The notes: generated by a model not told the origin, from the letters alone. Positions 22,040-30,976 are shown, counted from the first letter of the stretch. The stretch: DNA of 64,000 bases from Lachnospiraceae bacterium (GCA_023663655.1 JAMPGZ010000001.1:328306-392305), one strand, 5' to 3'. Program-made: numbers and translations.

Positions 22040-22071
22040 CAAAAATAAGCCAAAAACTTTGAAAAAACAAA
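22040..22071 (-). promoter_or_regulatory. tracrRNA promoter
   Basis: On the minus strand TTTG (22068-22071), 20 bp, then TATTTTTG (22040-22047), an exact consensus. It would start the tracrRNA at about 22033-22036, right at the first base-paired nucleotide of the anti-repeat. Confidence 0.75.
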
Positions 22072-22088
22072 TTTTATCCATAAATTCA
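22058..22088 (+). promoter_or_regulatory. Candidate weak promoter of cas9
   Basis: On the plus strand TTTG (22058-22061), 19 bp, then TAAATTCA (22081-22088), which matches TAnnTTTG at four of six defined positions. It would overlap the divergent tracrRNA promoter. A weak promoter would suit low cas9 expression, but this is inference. Confidence 0.35.
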
Positions 22089-22132
22089 CATCAATTTCAA
22101 CGATTTACAAACCTTTCAAACCTCATCACACC

Positions 22133-25100
22133 ATGTCGACAAGGACTCTTGGCATAGATTTAGGCACCAATTCCATCGGTTGGGCTATTGTAAAAAACAA
22201 CGAAAACGACCATGAACTGCTCGACTCCGGAGTCTTGATATTCCAAGAGGGAGTTGCACGAGAAAAAGGAGCCGAGATTCCGGCAGTAAAAACAAGAACA
22301 CAGGCAAGAGGAGCCCGACGCCACTATTTCAGACGAAGATTGATGAAAATAGAACTGTTGAAAGTTCTTGTCAAACACAATCTTTGCCCTCACATTCCCG
22401 ACACAGATCTGAACGATTGGCGCTTCAAGAAAAAATATCCGTTGATCGACGAATTCATCCGGTGGCAACGCACATCTGAGGAGAACAATCCATACCATGC
22501 ACGCAATGAAGCTATTTCTCGCGAATTGGACCTTACCGACAGTGGCGATCGCCATTTGCTGGGGCGAGCCTTATATCATCTTGCACAACGGAGAGGATTC
22601 TTAAGCAACCGAAAAGACCAGACAAAAGAAAGCTCAGGTGATGTAAAACAGGGCATTGCCGACTTGACCAAAGAGATGGAAGAAAACGGCTGCCGTTACC
22701 TCGGAAATTATTTTCACCTCCTGTATCAGCAAGGCAAGAAAATAAGAACACGTTTTTCCGACCGCATCGCCCACACCGAGAAGGAGTTCTTCGCCATCTG
22801 CTCAAAACAGAATCTCCCACAAGAGATTATCAAAGAATTGCACCGGGCAATATTTTTCCAACGTCCGCTCAAATCCCAGAAAGGATCAATCGGCAAATGC
22901 ATCTTTGAGTCCAACAGAAACCGATGCCCCGTATCACATCCGGCGTTCGAAGAATACCGCATGCTCGCTTTCATCAACAACATCCGAGTCATCACTCCCG
23001 ACGACTCCGATTTTCGACCATTGTCGCAAAAAGAGAAAGCCGAAATCATGCCATTGTTTTTCCGTAAATCAAAAGATTCATTTGACTTTGAGGATATTGC
23101 GAAAAAGATTGCCGGGAAAGGCAACTATTCATTCCGCGACGACAAGAGAGCCACTGCCTACAAATTCAATTACCGTATGGCAACATCCGTTTCAGGGTGT
23201 CCGCTCACAACAGGACTGATAAACATATTCGGTCGCGACTGGCGTTCCACTGTATGCTCATGCTACAATCTTGCAAAAGACAAAAATGAGTCACAGATCA
23301 TCAACGATGTGTGGCATTCTCTATATGCTTTCGATTCCGACGAAAAATTAGCGAAATGGGCTATAGACAATCTACAGCTGAACGCGACCCAAGCCGAAGA
23401 ATTCGTCAAAATTAAAGTTCCACAGGGATACGCCTCTCTGAGCCTGAAAGCAATCACTAAAATACTGCCTCACTTGAAAAACGGCATGAGATATGACGAA
23501 GCGGTGTTTGTTGCCAACCTCGACGCCACACTTCCCGAGCATATAAAATCCGACAGCACACGCAAAGATCAGATTGTCAATGATATTACAGAAATGATTG
23601 CCGACTTCAAAAACAATCCGCTGCAAAAATCAATGACCAAACAAGCCGCCGTCCGACAGATCCTTGAAGATCTCCCCGGAATAGAGCTCAACAAACTTGA
23701 CCGCATCTACCATCCGTCAAAACTCGACGTATATCCGGAAGCCGAGACCAATTCCGACGGAATCATCCTGTTAGGCTCTCCTCGCACTTCATCCATCAGA
23801 AACCCTATGGCTATGAGAGCGCTGTTTAAATTGCGCCATCTCATAAACAGGCTCATAAAAGAGGGCAAAATTGATCGAGCCACACGCATAAACATCGAAT
23901 TCGCACGCGGGCTAAATGACTCCAATATGCGCAAAGCAATCGAGCGCTACCAGCGTGAAAACGAGAAAATGCACAAAGAGTACGCCGACAAGATAACAAA
24001 ACTTCTCAAAGAGGTATCCAACACTGACATCACCCCCACCGAAACCGACATCCTGAAATATCAGTTATGGGAAGAGCAGGGACACCAATGCCTGTACACC
24101 GGCGAGCAAATAAGCATCTCCGATTTCATCAGCGCGAATCCGAAATACGACATTGAGCACACGATCCCACGGTCAATCGGGGGTGACGATTCGCAAGCCA
24201 ACAAGACTTTATGCAGCTCAGTATTCAACCGGCAGGTGAAAGGTGCCTCAATGCCGTCACAATTAGCCAATCATTCCATCATCCTTGAGCGCATCGACAG
24301 CTTGGGTTGGAATAAAATCATCGACGATCTCAACAACGAAATCGCACGGATACGCACCGGTAACGCCTCTACCAAGGAAATAAAGGACGCCCTTATCCAG
24401 AAAAGGCATTATCTGAAGATGAAACTCAATTACTGGAAAGGTAAAGTGGAACGATTCTCAATGACCGAAGTCCCGGAAGGTTTCTCCAACCGTCAGGGTG
24501 TCGACATCGGCATAATCGGAAAATATGCCCGCGAATACCTTAGAACACTTTTCCGCAGCGAGGAAAGGCAAATATTCACCGTAAAGGGCATGACCACGGC
24601 AGAATTCCGCAAAATGTGGGGATTGCAGGATGAATACTCAAAGAAAGAACGCATTAACCACACCCATCATGCCATCGATGCCATAGTCATAGCCTGCATA
24701 GGTCGCAGAGAATATCAGCTTTGGGCTGAATACACCCGAAATATGGAGGATTACGACTTTAAAGGCGGCTTAAAACCTCATTTTGAAAAGCCTTGGGCAT
24801 CATTCACTGAAGATGTCAAAGAGATATCTCGACAGATGCTGATTGTTCACGACTCATCCGACAACACATTGAAGCCATCGAAAAAAGCCCTCCGGAAAAG
24901 AGGCAAAATATGTCGTGCAGCCGATGGCGACACCATATATCAGCAAGGCGACACAGCCAGAGCTTCGCTCCACAAACAAACCTATTACGGAGCCATAAAC
25001 CTCAACGGCGATATAAAATATGTGCTGAGAGTTCCCGTGGACTCTTTGAAAGAAAAAGATATCGATAAAATCGTGGACCCTGCTGTAAAAGAAAAAGTCA

Positions 25101-25783
25101 TGCAGGCTGTGCAACAACGCGGCTTCAAGAATCTATTCGACGCTCCGATATGGATGAATGAGGAAAAAGGCATCGCAATCAAGAAAGTCAGGGTATTCAC
25201 CCCATCAATCACCTCCCCTATCCACCTGAAAAAGCATCGCGATGAATCCAAGCACCTCTACAAGCAGGCATTCCACGTTGCCAACGACTCAAATTACTGC
25301 ATGGGTATATACGAAGGCTGCGACCATAAAAACAAGCGGAAGCGCTCTTTCGCCATCGTCAACAATCTTGATGCCGTAAAGCTCCATAAGTCAGGAGCCA
25401 ACATACTGCCATTGTCCGACCCCAACGACCTGCCATTAAAATGGACACTCAAAGTAGGCACCTTGGTGCTATTCTACGAAAACTCCCCCGCAGAAGTCTA
25501 CGAATGCTCTCAAGCCGAATTAGCTCGGAGGCTATACGTAGTTTCTGGATTAACACGCGACCCAAACGGAAATGGCTATGGCAAAATCTATCTCCGTTTC
25601 CATCAAGAAGCACGCCCATCATCTGATTCTAATGCAAAAAACAAAAATGGCACTTGGACTCAGGGAGAGAACATTCGACCGGGAATAATAATACGCCACA
25701 CCCAGTTCAACGCTCTTGTGCAAGGACAGGACTTTATAATTTCAGAATCGGGAACCATAAAGTTTTTACATCCCTTATGCTGA
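22133..25783 (+). CDS. cas9: CRISPR-associated endonuclease Cas9, type II-C
   Basis: A 1216-residue RNA-guided DNA endonuclease. RuvC-I is at the N-terminus (GIDLGTNSIGWAI, catalytic D9), followed by the arginine-rich bridge helix (about residues 53-80, RGARRHYFRRRLMKIELL) and a recognition lobe. RuvC-II is INIEFARG (E589). The HNH domain has YDIEHTIPRS with H676, and RuvC-III is HHAIDAIVIACI with H846 and D849. The C-terminal part (about 900-1216) should be the wedge and PAM-interacting domain. All catalytic residues are present, so it looks active. It lies next to tracrRNA and overlaps cas1 by 7 bp. The gene set lacks csn2 and cas4, which makes the system type II-C. The PAM cannot be read from this sequence. 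Confidence 0.97.
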   Translation: MSTRTLGIDLGTNSIGWAIVKNNENDHELLDSGVLIFQEGVAREKGAEIPAVKTRTQARGARRHYFRRRLMKIELLKVLVKHNLCPHIPDTDLNDWRFKKKYPLIDEFIRWQRTSEENNPYHARNEAISRELDLTDSGDRHLLGRALYHLAQRRGFLSNRKDQTKESSGDVKQGIADLTKEMEENGCRYLGNYFHLLYQQGKKIRTRFSDRIAHTEKEFFAICSKQNLPQEIIKELHRAIFFQRPLKSQKGSIGKCIFESNRNRCPVSHPAFEEYRMLAFINNIRVITPDDSDFRPLSQKEKAEIMPLFFRKSKDSFDFEDIAKKIAGKGNYSFRDDKRATAYKFNYRMATSVSGCPLTTGLINIFGRDWRSTVCSCYNLAKDKNESQIINDVWHSLYAFDSDEKLAKWAIDNLQLNATQAEEFVKIKVPQGYASLSLKAITKILPHLKNGMRYDEAVFVANLDATLPEHIKSDSTRKDQIVNDITEMIADFKNNPLQKSMTKQAAVRQILEDLPGIELNKLDRIYHPSKLDVYPEAETNSDGIILLGSPRTSSIRNPMAMRALFKLRHLINRLIKEGKIDRATRINIEFARGLNDSNMRKAIERYQRENEKMHKEYADKITKLLKEVSNTDITPTETDILKYQLWEEQGHQCLYTGEQISISDFISANPKYDIEHTIPRSIGGDDSQANKTLCSSVFNRQVKGASMPSQLANHSIILERIDSLGWNKIIDDLNNEIARIRTGNASTKEIKDALIQKRHYLKMKLNYWKGKVERFSMTEVPEGFSNRQGVDIGIIGKYAREYLRTLFRSEERQIFTVKGMTTAEFRKMWGLQDEYSKKERINHTHHAIDAIVIACIGRREYQLWAEYTRNMEDYDFKGGLKPHFEKPWASFTEDVKEISRQMLIVHDSSDNTLKPSKKALRKRGKICRAADGDTIYQQGDTARASLHKQTYYGAINLNGDIKYVLRVPVDSLKEKDIDKIVDPAVKEKVMQAVQQRGFKNLFDAPIWMNEEKGIAIKKVRVFTPSITSPIHLKKHRDESKHLYKQAFHVANDSNYCMGIYEGCDHKNKRKRSFAIVNNLDAVKLHKSGANILPLSDPNDLPLKWTLKVGTLVLFYENSPAEVYECSQAELARRLYVVSGLTRDPNGNGYGKIYLRFHQEARPSSDSNAKNKNGTWTQGENIRPGIIIRHTQFNALVQGQDFIISESGTIKFLHPLC

Positions 25784-26664
25784 AACGAACCATCTGTCTC
25801 TCCTCGCCGCTGAAAGTGTCTGTCAGGAATTTTCAGCTGCAACTTTCACCCCTCGATGGCAACGCACCCTCTTCATGCGTTCCCATCGAGGACTTGGCTC
25901 ATGTCATAATCGACAATCCACGTATTTCCATTTCAATCCCCGCGCTCAATGAACTCGCACGAAACAATGTGGGCGTGGTAATATGCGATGAGAAAAACCT
26001 GCCTCACATAATGCTGAACACTCTCGACAGCAACTCTTTGCAAGGTCAGCGCTACCGTATACAGCTCAATGCCTCTCTGCCCGCAAAAAAATCCGTATGG
26101 CAACAGATCATAATCTCAAAAATCAGAAACCAGAGTCGCTTGTTAAATAAACTCGGAAAAGATGGCGACACATTGAAGCCTTATTACATGAATGTGAAAA
26201 GCGATGACGCAGACAATCGCGAAGGCATAGCCGCAAAACTATATTGGCAGATTCTTTTTGGTCGTGAATATTTCCGCTCAAGGGACGGAGCCCCACCCAA
26301 CAATCTCCTCAACTACGGCTACACAATACTGCGTGCGGCTACCGCAAGAGCCATCGTAGGAGCGGGACTTCTGCCGGCTCTCGGCATCCACCACCACAAC
26401 CGGTCCAATGCTTTCCCTTTAGCCGATGACCTAATGGAACCATTTCGCCCCTATGTGGATGAGATAGCCCACTCACTGCATCTTGAAGGGAAATGGCAAC
26501 TCGACAAGGAAACAAAAGCGCGACTCATCAATATCCTCTACCGCGACACCATTGTCAACGATAAGCTCCACCCCATCAGCATAGCATTGGAGATGATGTG
26601 CACCTCAGTGATAAAAGTCATGAATGGGGAAAGCAAAGTGTTGAATCTGCCCGTTTTTCAATAA
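25777..26664 (+). CDS. cas1: CRISPR integrase Cas1
   Basis: A 295-residue Cas1. The start ATG at 25777 lies within the end of cas9 (7-bp overlap); a longer in-frame start at 25654 would lie deep inside cas9 and is less likely. Metal-binding residues are visible in REGIAAKLYW (Glu), LGIHHHNRSN (His) and LADDLMEPFRPYVDE (Glu/Asp). Cas1 with Cas2 inserts new spacers at the leader end of the array. Confidence 0.95.
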   Translation: MLKRTICLSSPLKVSVRNFQLQLSPLDGNAPSSCVPIEDLAHVIIDNPRISISIPALNELARNNVGVVICDEKNLPHIMLNTLDSNSLQGQRYRIQLNASLPAKKSVWQQIIISKIRNQSRLLNKLGKDGDTLKPYYMNVKSDDADNREGIAAKLYWQILFGREYFRSRDGAPPNNLLNYGYTILRAATARAIVGAGLLPALGIHHHNRSNAFPLADDLMEPFRPYVDEIAHSLHLEGKWQLDKETKARLINILYRDTIVNDKLHPISIALEMMCTSVIKVMNGESKVLNLPVFQ

Positions 26665-26669
26665 TCGCC

Positions 26670-27008
26670 ATGAGCTTTCTATGCATAAACGCCTATCGCA
26701 TCATGTGGCTATTCGTGTTCTTCGATCTACCGGTAAAAACAAAAAAGCAACGGAAGGATGCCACCAAATTCCGGAAAAACCTGGAAAAAGATGGCTTCAC
26801 CATGATGCAATTTTCAGTCTACACACGCCATTGCGGATCTAAAGAAAGCATGGAGGTCCACATCCGCAGGGTGAAAGCGTTCATTCCTCCACTCGGAAAA
26901 ACATCTATGCTCAAGGTCACCGACAAACAGTATGGCGATATCATCAATTATTTAGGGAAAGAAAAAGATATAGAGTTCAAAACACCTCAACAATTGGAAT
27001 TTTTTTAA
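26670..27008 (+). CDS. cas2: CRISPR-associated protein Cas2
   Basis: A 112-residue Cas2 with the first strand IMWLFVFFDLPVKTKKQRKDATKF, where the aspartate of FFDLPV is the conserved one. The start ATG at 26670 is 5 bp after cas1; earlier in-frame starts lie inside cas1. It forms the structural centre of the Cas1-Cas2 complex. It is the last cas gene before the array. Confidence 0.93.
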   Translation: MSFLCINAYRIMWLFVFFDLPVKTKKQRKDATKFRKNLEKDGFTMMQFSVYTRHCGSKESMEVHIRRVKAFIPPLGKTSMLKVTDKQYGDIINYLGKEKDIEFKTPQQLEFF

Positions 27009-27121
27009 TATATTTGCTTTCGAAATTTGACATCAATTTCACTTCCTTGGCACCGAAAAGCCATTTTTAATATGGTTTAACCGTTATAAAACCCTAACAA
27101 ACAGGGCGTTCTTCAACTAAG
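27009..27121 (+). promoter_or_regulatory. CRISPR leader
   Basis: A 113-bp AT-rich, non-coding spacer between cas2 and the first repeat. It contains TATATTTG (27009-27016), a -7-like element, without a matching TTTG upstream. The last repeat is at the other end and degenerate, so this is the end where new spacers should enter. Confidence 0.6.
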
Positions 27122-28267
27122 GTTGTGGTTTGATGTAGAATTCATTAAATAGACAACACGACCGCTAAGAGTGACAACATGAGCAGGGTTGTGGTTTGAT
27201 GTAGAATTCATTAAATAGACAACAGTGAGGGAGCAGATGAGAAATTGCGAGACGTTGTGGTTTGATGTAGAATTCATTAAATAGACAACTCAGCAGACGG
27301 CATAAAAGAGCTATAATTGTTGTGGTTTGATGTAGAATTCATTAAATAGACAACTTATCTTGGAAGCGTTAACAGTAACCTTAAGTTGTGGTTTGATGTA
27401 GAATTCATTAAATAGACAACCGACCATCGAGAGTTAAAGAATCCATAGGAGTTGTGGTTTGATGTAGAATTCATTAAATAGACAACTTATCTTGGAAGCG
27501 TTAACAGTAACCTTAAGTTGTGGTTTGATGTAGAATTCATTAAATAGACAACCAGGAGCAGAATAAGAAGGAGCGGATGAAGGTTGTGGTTTGATGTAGA
27601 ATTCATTAAATAGACAACAAGTAAAAGATGATAATGAGGGCGAGAAAGTTGTGGTTTGATGTAGAATTCATTAAATAGACAACCTTGCTCATCAAGTAGA
27701 CATCCGGTACCGAGTTGTGGTTTGATGTAGAATTCATTAAATAGACAACAATCATCAGCGATAGTAGACTCAGAATTTTGTTGTGGTTTGATGTAGAATT
27801 CATTAAATAGACAACGGTTTAGTGTCGAACTGAAACGACATCCAGTTGTGGTTTGATGTAGAATTCATTAAATAGACAACTTAAACTTGACTATGCCGAA
27901 ACCTGTTGCCGTTGTGGTTTGATGTAGAATTCATTAAATAGACAACGAATACAGGGTAAAGATAACCCTGCTGGTGTTGTGGTTTGATGTAGAATTCATT
28001 AAATAGACAACTTTTTGGAAATGGATGTAAGCCGCTTTGATGTTGTGGTTTGATGTAGAATTCATTAAATAGACAACCAATTTGCCGTTGTTCTGAAACG
28101 CGAGCTGTTGTGGTTTGATGTAGAATTCATTAAATAGACAACTATCCTTGTAGCTTTGCGCCACGGCTACGAGTTGTGGTTTGATGTAGAATTCATTAAA
28201 TAGACAACCGAAGATTCTGGCATTACCGCTCATCTGAAGTTGTGGTTTGATGTAGAATTCATTAAAT
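27122..28267 (+). CRISPR. CRISPR array, 18 repeats and 17 spacers
   Basis: Seventeen identical 36-bp repeats start at 27122, 27188, 27254, 27319, 27385, 27451, 27517, 27583, 27648, 27714, 27780, 27845, 27911, 27976, 28042, 28107 and 28173. Each begins GTTGTGGTTTGATG and ends AAATAGACAAC. An eighteenth copy at 28239 keeps only the first 29 bp. Spacers are 29-30 bp. Spacers 4 (27355-27384) and 6 (27487-27516) are identical. The anti-repeat shows that crRNA is read on the plus strand. The degenerate last repeat shows that the leader lies next to cas2. I found no match of a spacer elsewhere in the window by eye. Confidence 0.98.
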
Positions 28268-28271
28268 GTTG

Positions 28272-28343
28272 TTCCGGAAAAACTATCGTGACAATCGTTC
28301 TAGAGGACAGGCTCAAACACGAGAGCCTGTCTCTTTTCCGGAA
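28272..28343 (+). terminator. Terminator-like hairpin after the CRISPR array
   Basis: GACAGGCTC (28306-28314) pairs perfectly with GAGCCTGTC (28323-28331), followed by CTCTTTT. Around it lies an outer perfect 10-bp inverted repeat, TTCCGGAAAA (28272-28281) and TTTTCCGGAA (28334-28343). It probably ends the pre-crRNA. From 28344 to 28451 I see nothing else. Confidence 0.6.
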
Positions 28344-28451
28344 TATAGTCTCTGCAAAAAACGAGACCACCAGCCATAGAGACAAAGCCATATCATCGCT
28401 ATCATTGCTGAATTTAGGCACTTATCGTAATCCGTTTTTTCGTTTTTTTCC

Positions 28452-28459
28452 TACCTTTG
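28452..28459 (+). promoter_or_regulatory. -7 element of the GlmU-like gene
   Basis: TACCTTTG, 27 bp before the ATG at 28487. No TTTG at the proper distance is visible. Confidence 0.45.
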
Positions 28460-28486
28460 CAGTAGAACAATCAACAACACTTCATT

Positions 28487-29659
28487 ATGGCTAACAATAT
28501 AATCCTTTTTGATCCTGCTGAGGAGCGCGACAATCTTCTGCCGCTCACTTTCACCCGTCCGGTTGCCGAAATACGAATCGGAATAAACACCATACGCCGC
28601 AAGTGGGAGATCGCGTTTCCCGGAAATTATTCCTACAAGACTCAGGATTACCTCGCCGCGAAATATCCGCTGAAAGAGGAAAACACTATCGAAGATTTCT
28701 ACATCGCCGGCAATGTGTGCCCGTCACCCGAGCTGATCAACACCTTGTCGTCACTACAGCCGGGAACGGCAATCACCTGCAACGGCACTGAGATAGCACG
28801 CCGCGGAAAAAAAGCCGAAAACTCAATAGCGCTTGACGGCGCCGCACCGCTCATCATAAAGACCCTCCCCGACATCTTCATGCTCAACGACCGCGCCCTC
28901 ATCGACGACTTCAAGACTCTCACCGGCGGAAGAAATTCCCTTCCCGTAAGTGACACCTGCACCGTGATCGGCGACACCACCTTCCCCGACGGAACACCCA
29001 AACTGTTCCTCGAACCCGGTGCCAAAGCAGAAGGGGTCATTTTCAATCTTAACCACGGACCGGTCTATATAGGACGCGATGCCGAAATCATGGAAGGCAC
29101 TTGCGTGAGAGGTCCACTCGCACTATGCGACCATTCCTACATCAACATGGGCTCAAAAATCTACGGTGCCACCACCATCGGACCCTACTGCAAGGTGGGG
29201 GGCGAAATAAACAATGTGGTCATCACCGGCTACAGCAATAAGGCTCACGACGGATTTCTCGGCAACGCCGTAATCGGCGAATGGTGCAACCTCGGAGCCA
29301 ACTGCGTGTCATCAAACCTGAAAAATGACTATTCCGAAATACGCTTGTGGAACTATCCCTCACGCCGGTTCATACACACAGGGCTGCAATTCTGCGGGCT
29401 CATCATGGGCGACCACTCCAAAGCCGGAATCAACACTATGTTCAACACCGCCACAGTCGTAGGTGTCGGCTGCAACATCCACGGAGCAGGATTCCCACGC
29501 ACCTACATCCCCTCCTTCAACATCGGCGGAGCAGCCGGATTCTCCGACCTTCCGCTCAGCAAATTTTTCGACACCGCACGCCGTGTAATGGCACGCCGAC
29601 ATGTCGAACTGACTCAAGCCGACATCGACATCCTCACCCATCTCTACGAATCGAGATAA
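28487..29659 (+). CDS. GlmU-like sugar nucleotidyltransferase/acetyltransferase family protein
   Basis: A 390-residue protein. The N-terminal half begins NIILFDPAEERDNLLPLTFTRPVAEIRIG, typical of the alternative GlmU family of Bacteroidetes rather than of classic GlmU with its GxGTRM motif. The C-terminal half (about 185-370) is a left-handed beta helix of hexapeptide repeats (VYIGRDAEIMEGTCVRGPLAL, SKIYGATTIGPYCKVGGEI). It may make UDP-N-acetylglucosamine for the cell wall and lipopolysaccharide, but whether both activities are present cannot be read here. It has its own terminator. Confidence 0.8.
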   Translation: MANNIILFDPAEERDNLLPLTFTRPVAEIRIGINTIRRKWEIAFPGNYSYKTQDYLAAKYPLKEENTIEDFYIAGNVCPSPELINTLSSLQPGTAITCNGTEIARRGKKAENSIALDGAAPLIIKTLPDIFMLNDRALIDDFKTLTGGRNSLPVSDTCTVIGDTTFPDGTPKLFLEPGAKAEGVIFNLNHGPVYIGRDAEIMEGTCVRGPLALCDHSYINMGSKIYGATTIGPYCKVGGEINNVVITGYSNKAHDGFLGNAVIGEWCNLGANCVSSNLKNDYSEIRLWNYPSRRFIHTGLQFCGLIMGDHSKAGINTMFNTATVVGVGCNIHGAGFPRTYIPSFNIGGAAGFSDLPLSKFFDTARRVMARRHVELTQADIDILTHLYESR

Positions 29660-29665
29660 AACGGA

Positions 29666-29685
29666 GGGAGAAAACTCCCCTTTTT
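29666..29685 (+). terminator. Terminator after the GlmU-like gene
   Basis: GGGAG, loop AAAA, CTCCC, then C and a run of five T, only 6 bp after the stop codon. Confidence 0.7.
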
Positions 29686-29692
29686 GACCTTT

Positions 29693-29724
29693 AACCGCGA
29701 AAAAGTCCATGCTTTTTCGCGGTT
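29693..29724. terminator. Second hairpin between the GlmU-like gene and argR
   Basis: A perfect 13-bp stem (29693-29705 with 29712-29724; AACCGCGAAAAAG and its complement) with a 6-nt loop. It may back up the first terminator or act in the argR leader region. Confidence 0.5.
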
Positions 29725-29734
29725 TTGCAATAAA

Positions 29735-29752
29735 TTTGCATAAAAATTCAAG
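29735..29752. promoter_or_regulatory. Candidate ARG box upstream of argR
   Basis: TGCAT AAAA ATTCA at 29737-29750 differs by one base from the ARG box core TGAAT-4-ATTCA known from Escherichia coli. It lies 68 bp before argR, next to promoter-like elements TTTG (29757-29760) and TAAATTTG (29783-29790; spacing 22, one longer than usual). Autoregulation by ArgR is inferred. Confidence 0.4.
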
Positions 29753-29817
29753 TTTCTTTGTGCGTTTATTGTATTTTGTTAGTAAATTTGCCATTCCAAA
29801 AATAATCCGACGGAATT

Positions 29818-30345
29818 ATGAACAAACGCCAGATCCGCCTTTTGGCGATTCTTGAGATATTGAACAACAACAGCATCGGCAGCCAGGAAGAACTGTCCAG
29901 GCTCCTTGCCGCTCGTGGATTCTTTGTGACGCAAGCCACATTGTCACGCGATCTGAAAGCGCTTAAAACCACCAAAGTCGTGTCATCGCTCGGAGGCTAC
30001 CGGTACGTCGTCACCAAGCCCGGCGAAGTCCCTGAAGACGAAATCTACGAGACAGTGCCCACAACGGCTCAGACAGGCACCCACCGCAATGTGGAATCCA
30101 TGAGATTCACCGGCAATATGCTCATCTTCAGAACACCATTCGGATATGCCAGCGGACTCGCCTACGATCTCGACCAGCTTGTCACTCCTTATATATTAGG
30201 CACCATAGCCGGAGCCGACACAGTGATGGTGGCGACAGCCGAAGACGCATCACGCGATGAAATACTCGACTTCTTCAAGGGATTCGTCCCCGAAAGGGTG
30301 ATAGCCAACGCCCGCAAGCAGATAGCCGAGACAAGCATAAATTAG
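29818..30345 (+). CDS. argR: Arginine repressor
   Basis: A 175-residue ArgR. The N-terminal winged helix has LSRLLAARGFFVTQATLSRDLKAL, the DNA-recognition region. The C-terminal domain has LGTIAGADTVMVATAEDASR, which forms the hexamer and binds arginine. It heads a run of arginine genes, which fits a role as their local regulator. Confidence 0.95.
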   Translation: MNKRQIRLLAILEILNNNSIGSQEELSRLLAARGFFVTQATLSRDLKALKTTKVVSSLGGYRYVVTKPGEVPEDEIYETVPTTAQTGTHRNVESMRFTGNMLIFRTPFGYASGLAYDLDQLVTPYILGTIAGADTVMVATAEDASRDEILDFFKGFVPERVIANARKQIAETSIN

Positions 30346-30388
30346 AACCCAATAAAAATCTCACATATATTTTACGAATAAAGAAACG

Positions 30389-30949
30389 ATGACTGACAAC
30401 ATGGCAAACATTGAGGTCATAGTCGCCTCGGAAGAGCACATAGGGTATGTCGACGAAATTCTTGACACCATCAACCGCGCTGCAAAAGTGCGCGGAACAG
30501 GTATTGCCAAACGCTCGCCGGAATACGTGAAACAGAAGATGCTCGAACGCAAAGCAGTCGTTGCGATATGCGACGGCGAGTTTGCGGGATTCAGCTACAT
30601 TGAGTGCTGGAGCAACAAGGAGTTTGTGGCAAACTCAGGACTTATCGTTGCCGACAAATTCCGTGGCATGGGATTGGCGACACGTATAAAGCGACGCATC
30701 TTTGAACTGTCGCGCGAAATGTTTCCCGACGCAAAGATATTCTCACTGACCACCGGAGCCGCCGTGATGAAAATGAATCACGACCTTGGCTACCGACCTG
30801 TCACATTCGACCAGCTCACCACCGACGCCGCCTTCTGGAGAGGCTGCGAAAGCTGCGTGAACTTCGACATACTTCAGCGCAACGGCGGACACAAATGCCT
30901 TTGCACCGGACTCCTCTACGATCCGAAAGAACCACATCACATCAACTGA
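30389..30949 (+). CDS. GNAT acetyltransferase, likely for glutamate in arginine synthesis
   Basis: A 186-residue protein of the GNAT fold. The acetyl-CoA loop is visible as GLIVADKFRGMGLATRIKRR (about residues 83-103). Its position between argR and argG suggests the first step of arginine synthesis, N-acetylation or, as Bacteroidetes use succinylated intermediates, N-succinylation of glutamate. That is inference from context; it is not similar to classic ArgA with its kinase-like domain. A second methionine (MANIE, 30401) is an alternative start. Confidence 0.75.
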   Translation: MTDNMANIEVIVASEEHIGYVDEILDTINRAAKVRGTGIAKRSPEYVKQKMLERKAVVAICDGEFAGFSYIECWSNKEFVANSGLIVADKFRGMGLATRIKRRIFELSREMFPDAKIFSLTTGAAVMKMNHDLGYRPVTFDQLTTDAAFWRGCESCVNFDILQRNGGHKCLCTGLLYDPKEPHHIN

Positions 30950-30976
30950 TTATAAATTAAATTACAACAATACATC

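Noticed and set aside
25654-25776. Longer start for Cas1 inside cas9
   Set aside because: It would overlap cas9 by 130 bp; the ATG at 25777 matches the usual Cas1 start.
27122-28267. Self-targeting spacers within this window
   Set aside because: Reading by eye found no spacer match outside the array; an exact search of the whole genome would decide.
27606-28421. Open frames on the minus strand of the array with repeated MNSTSNHN peptides
   Set aside because: They are translations of the CRISPR repeat; the spacers give random residues and there is no gene context.
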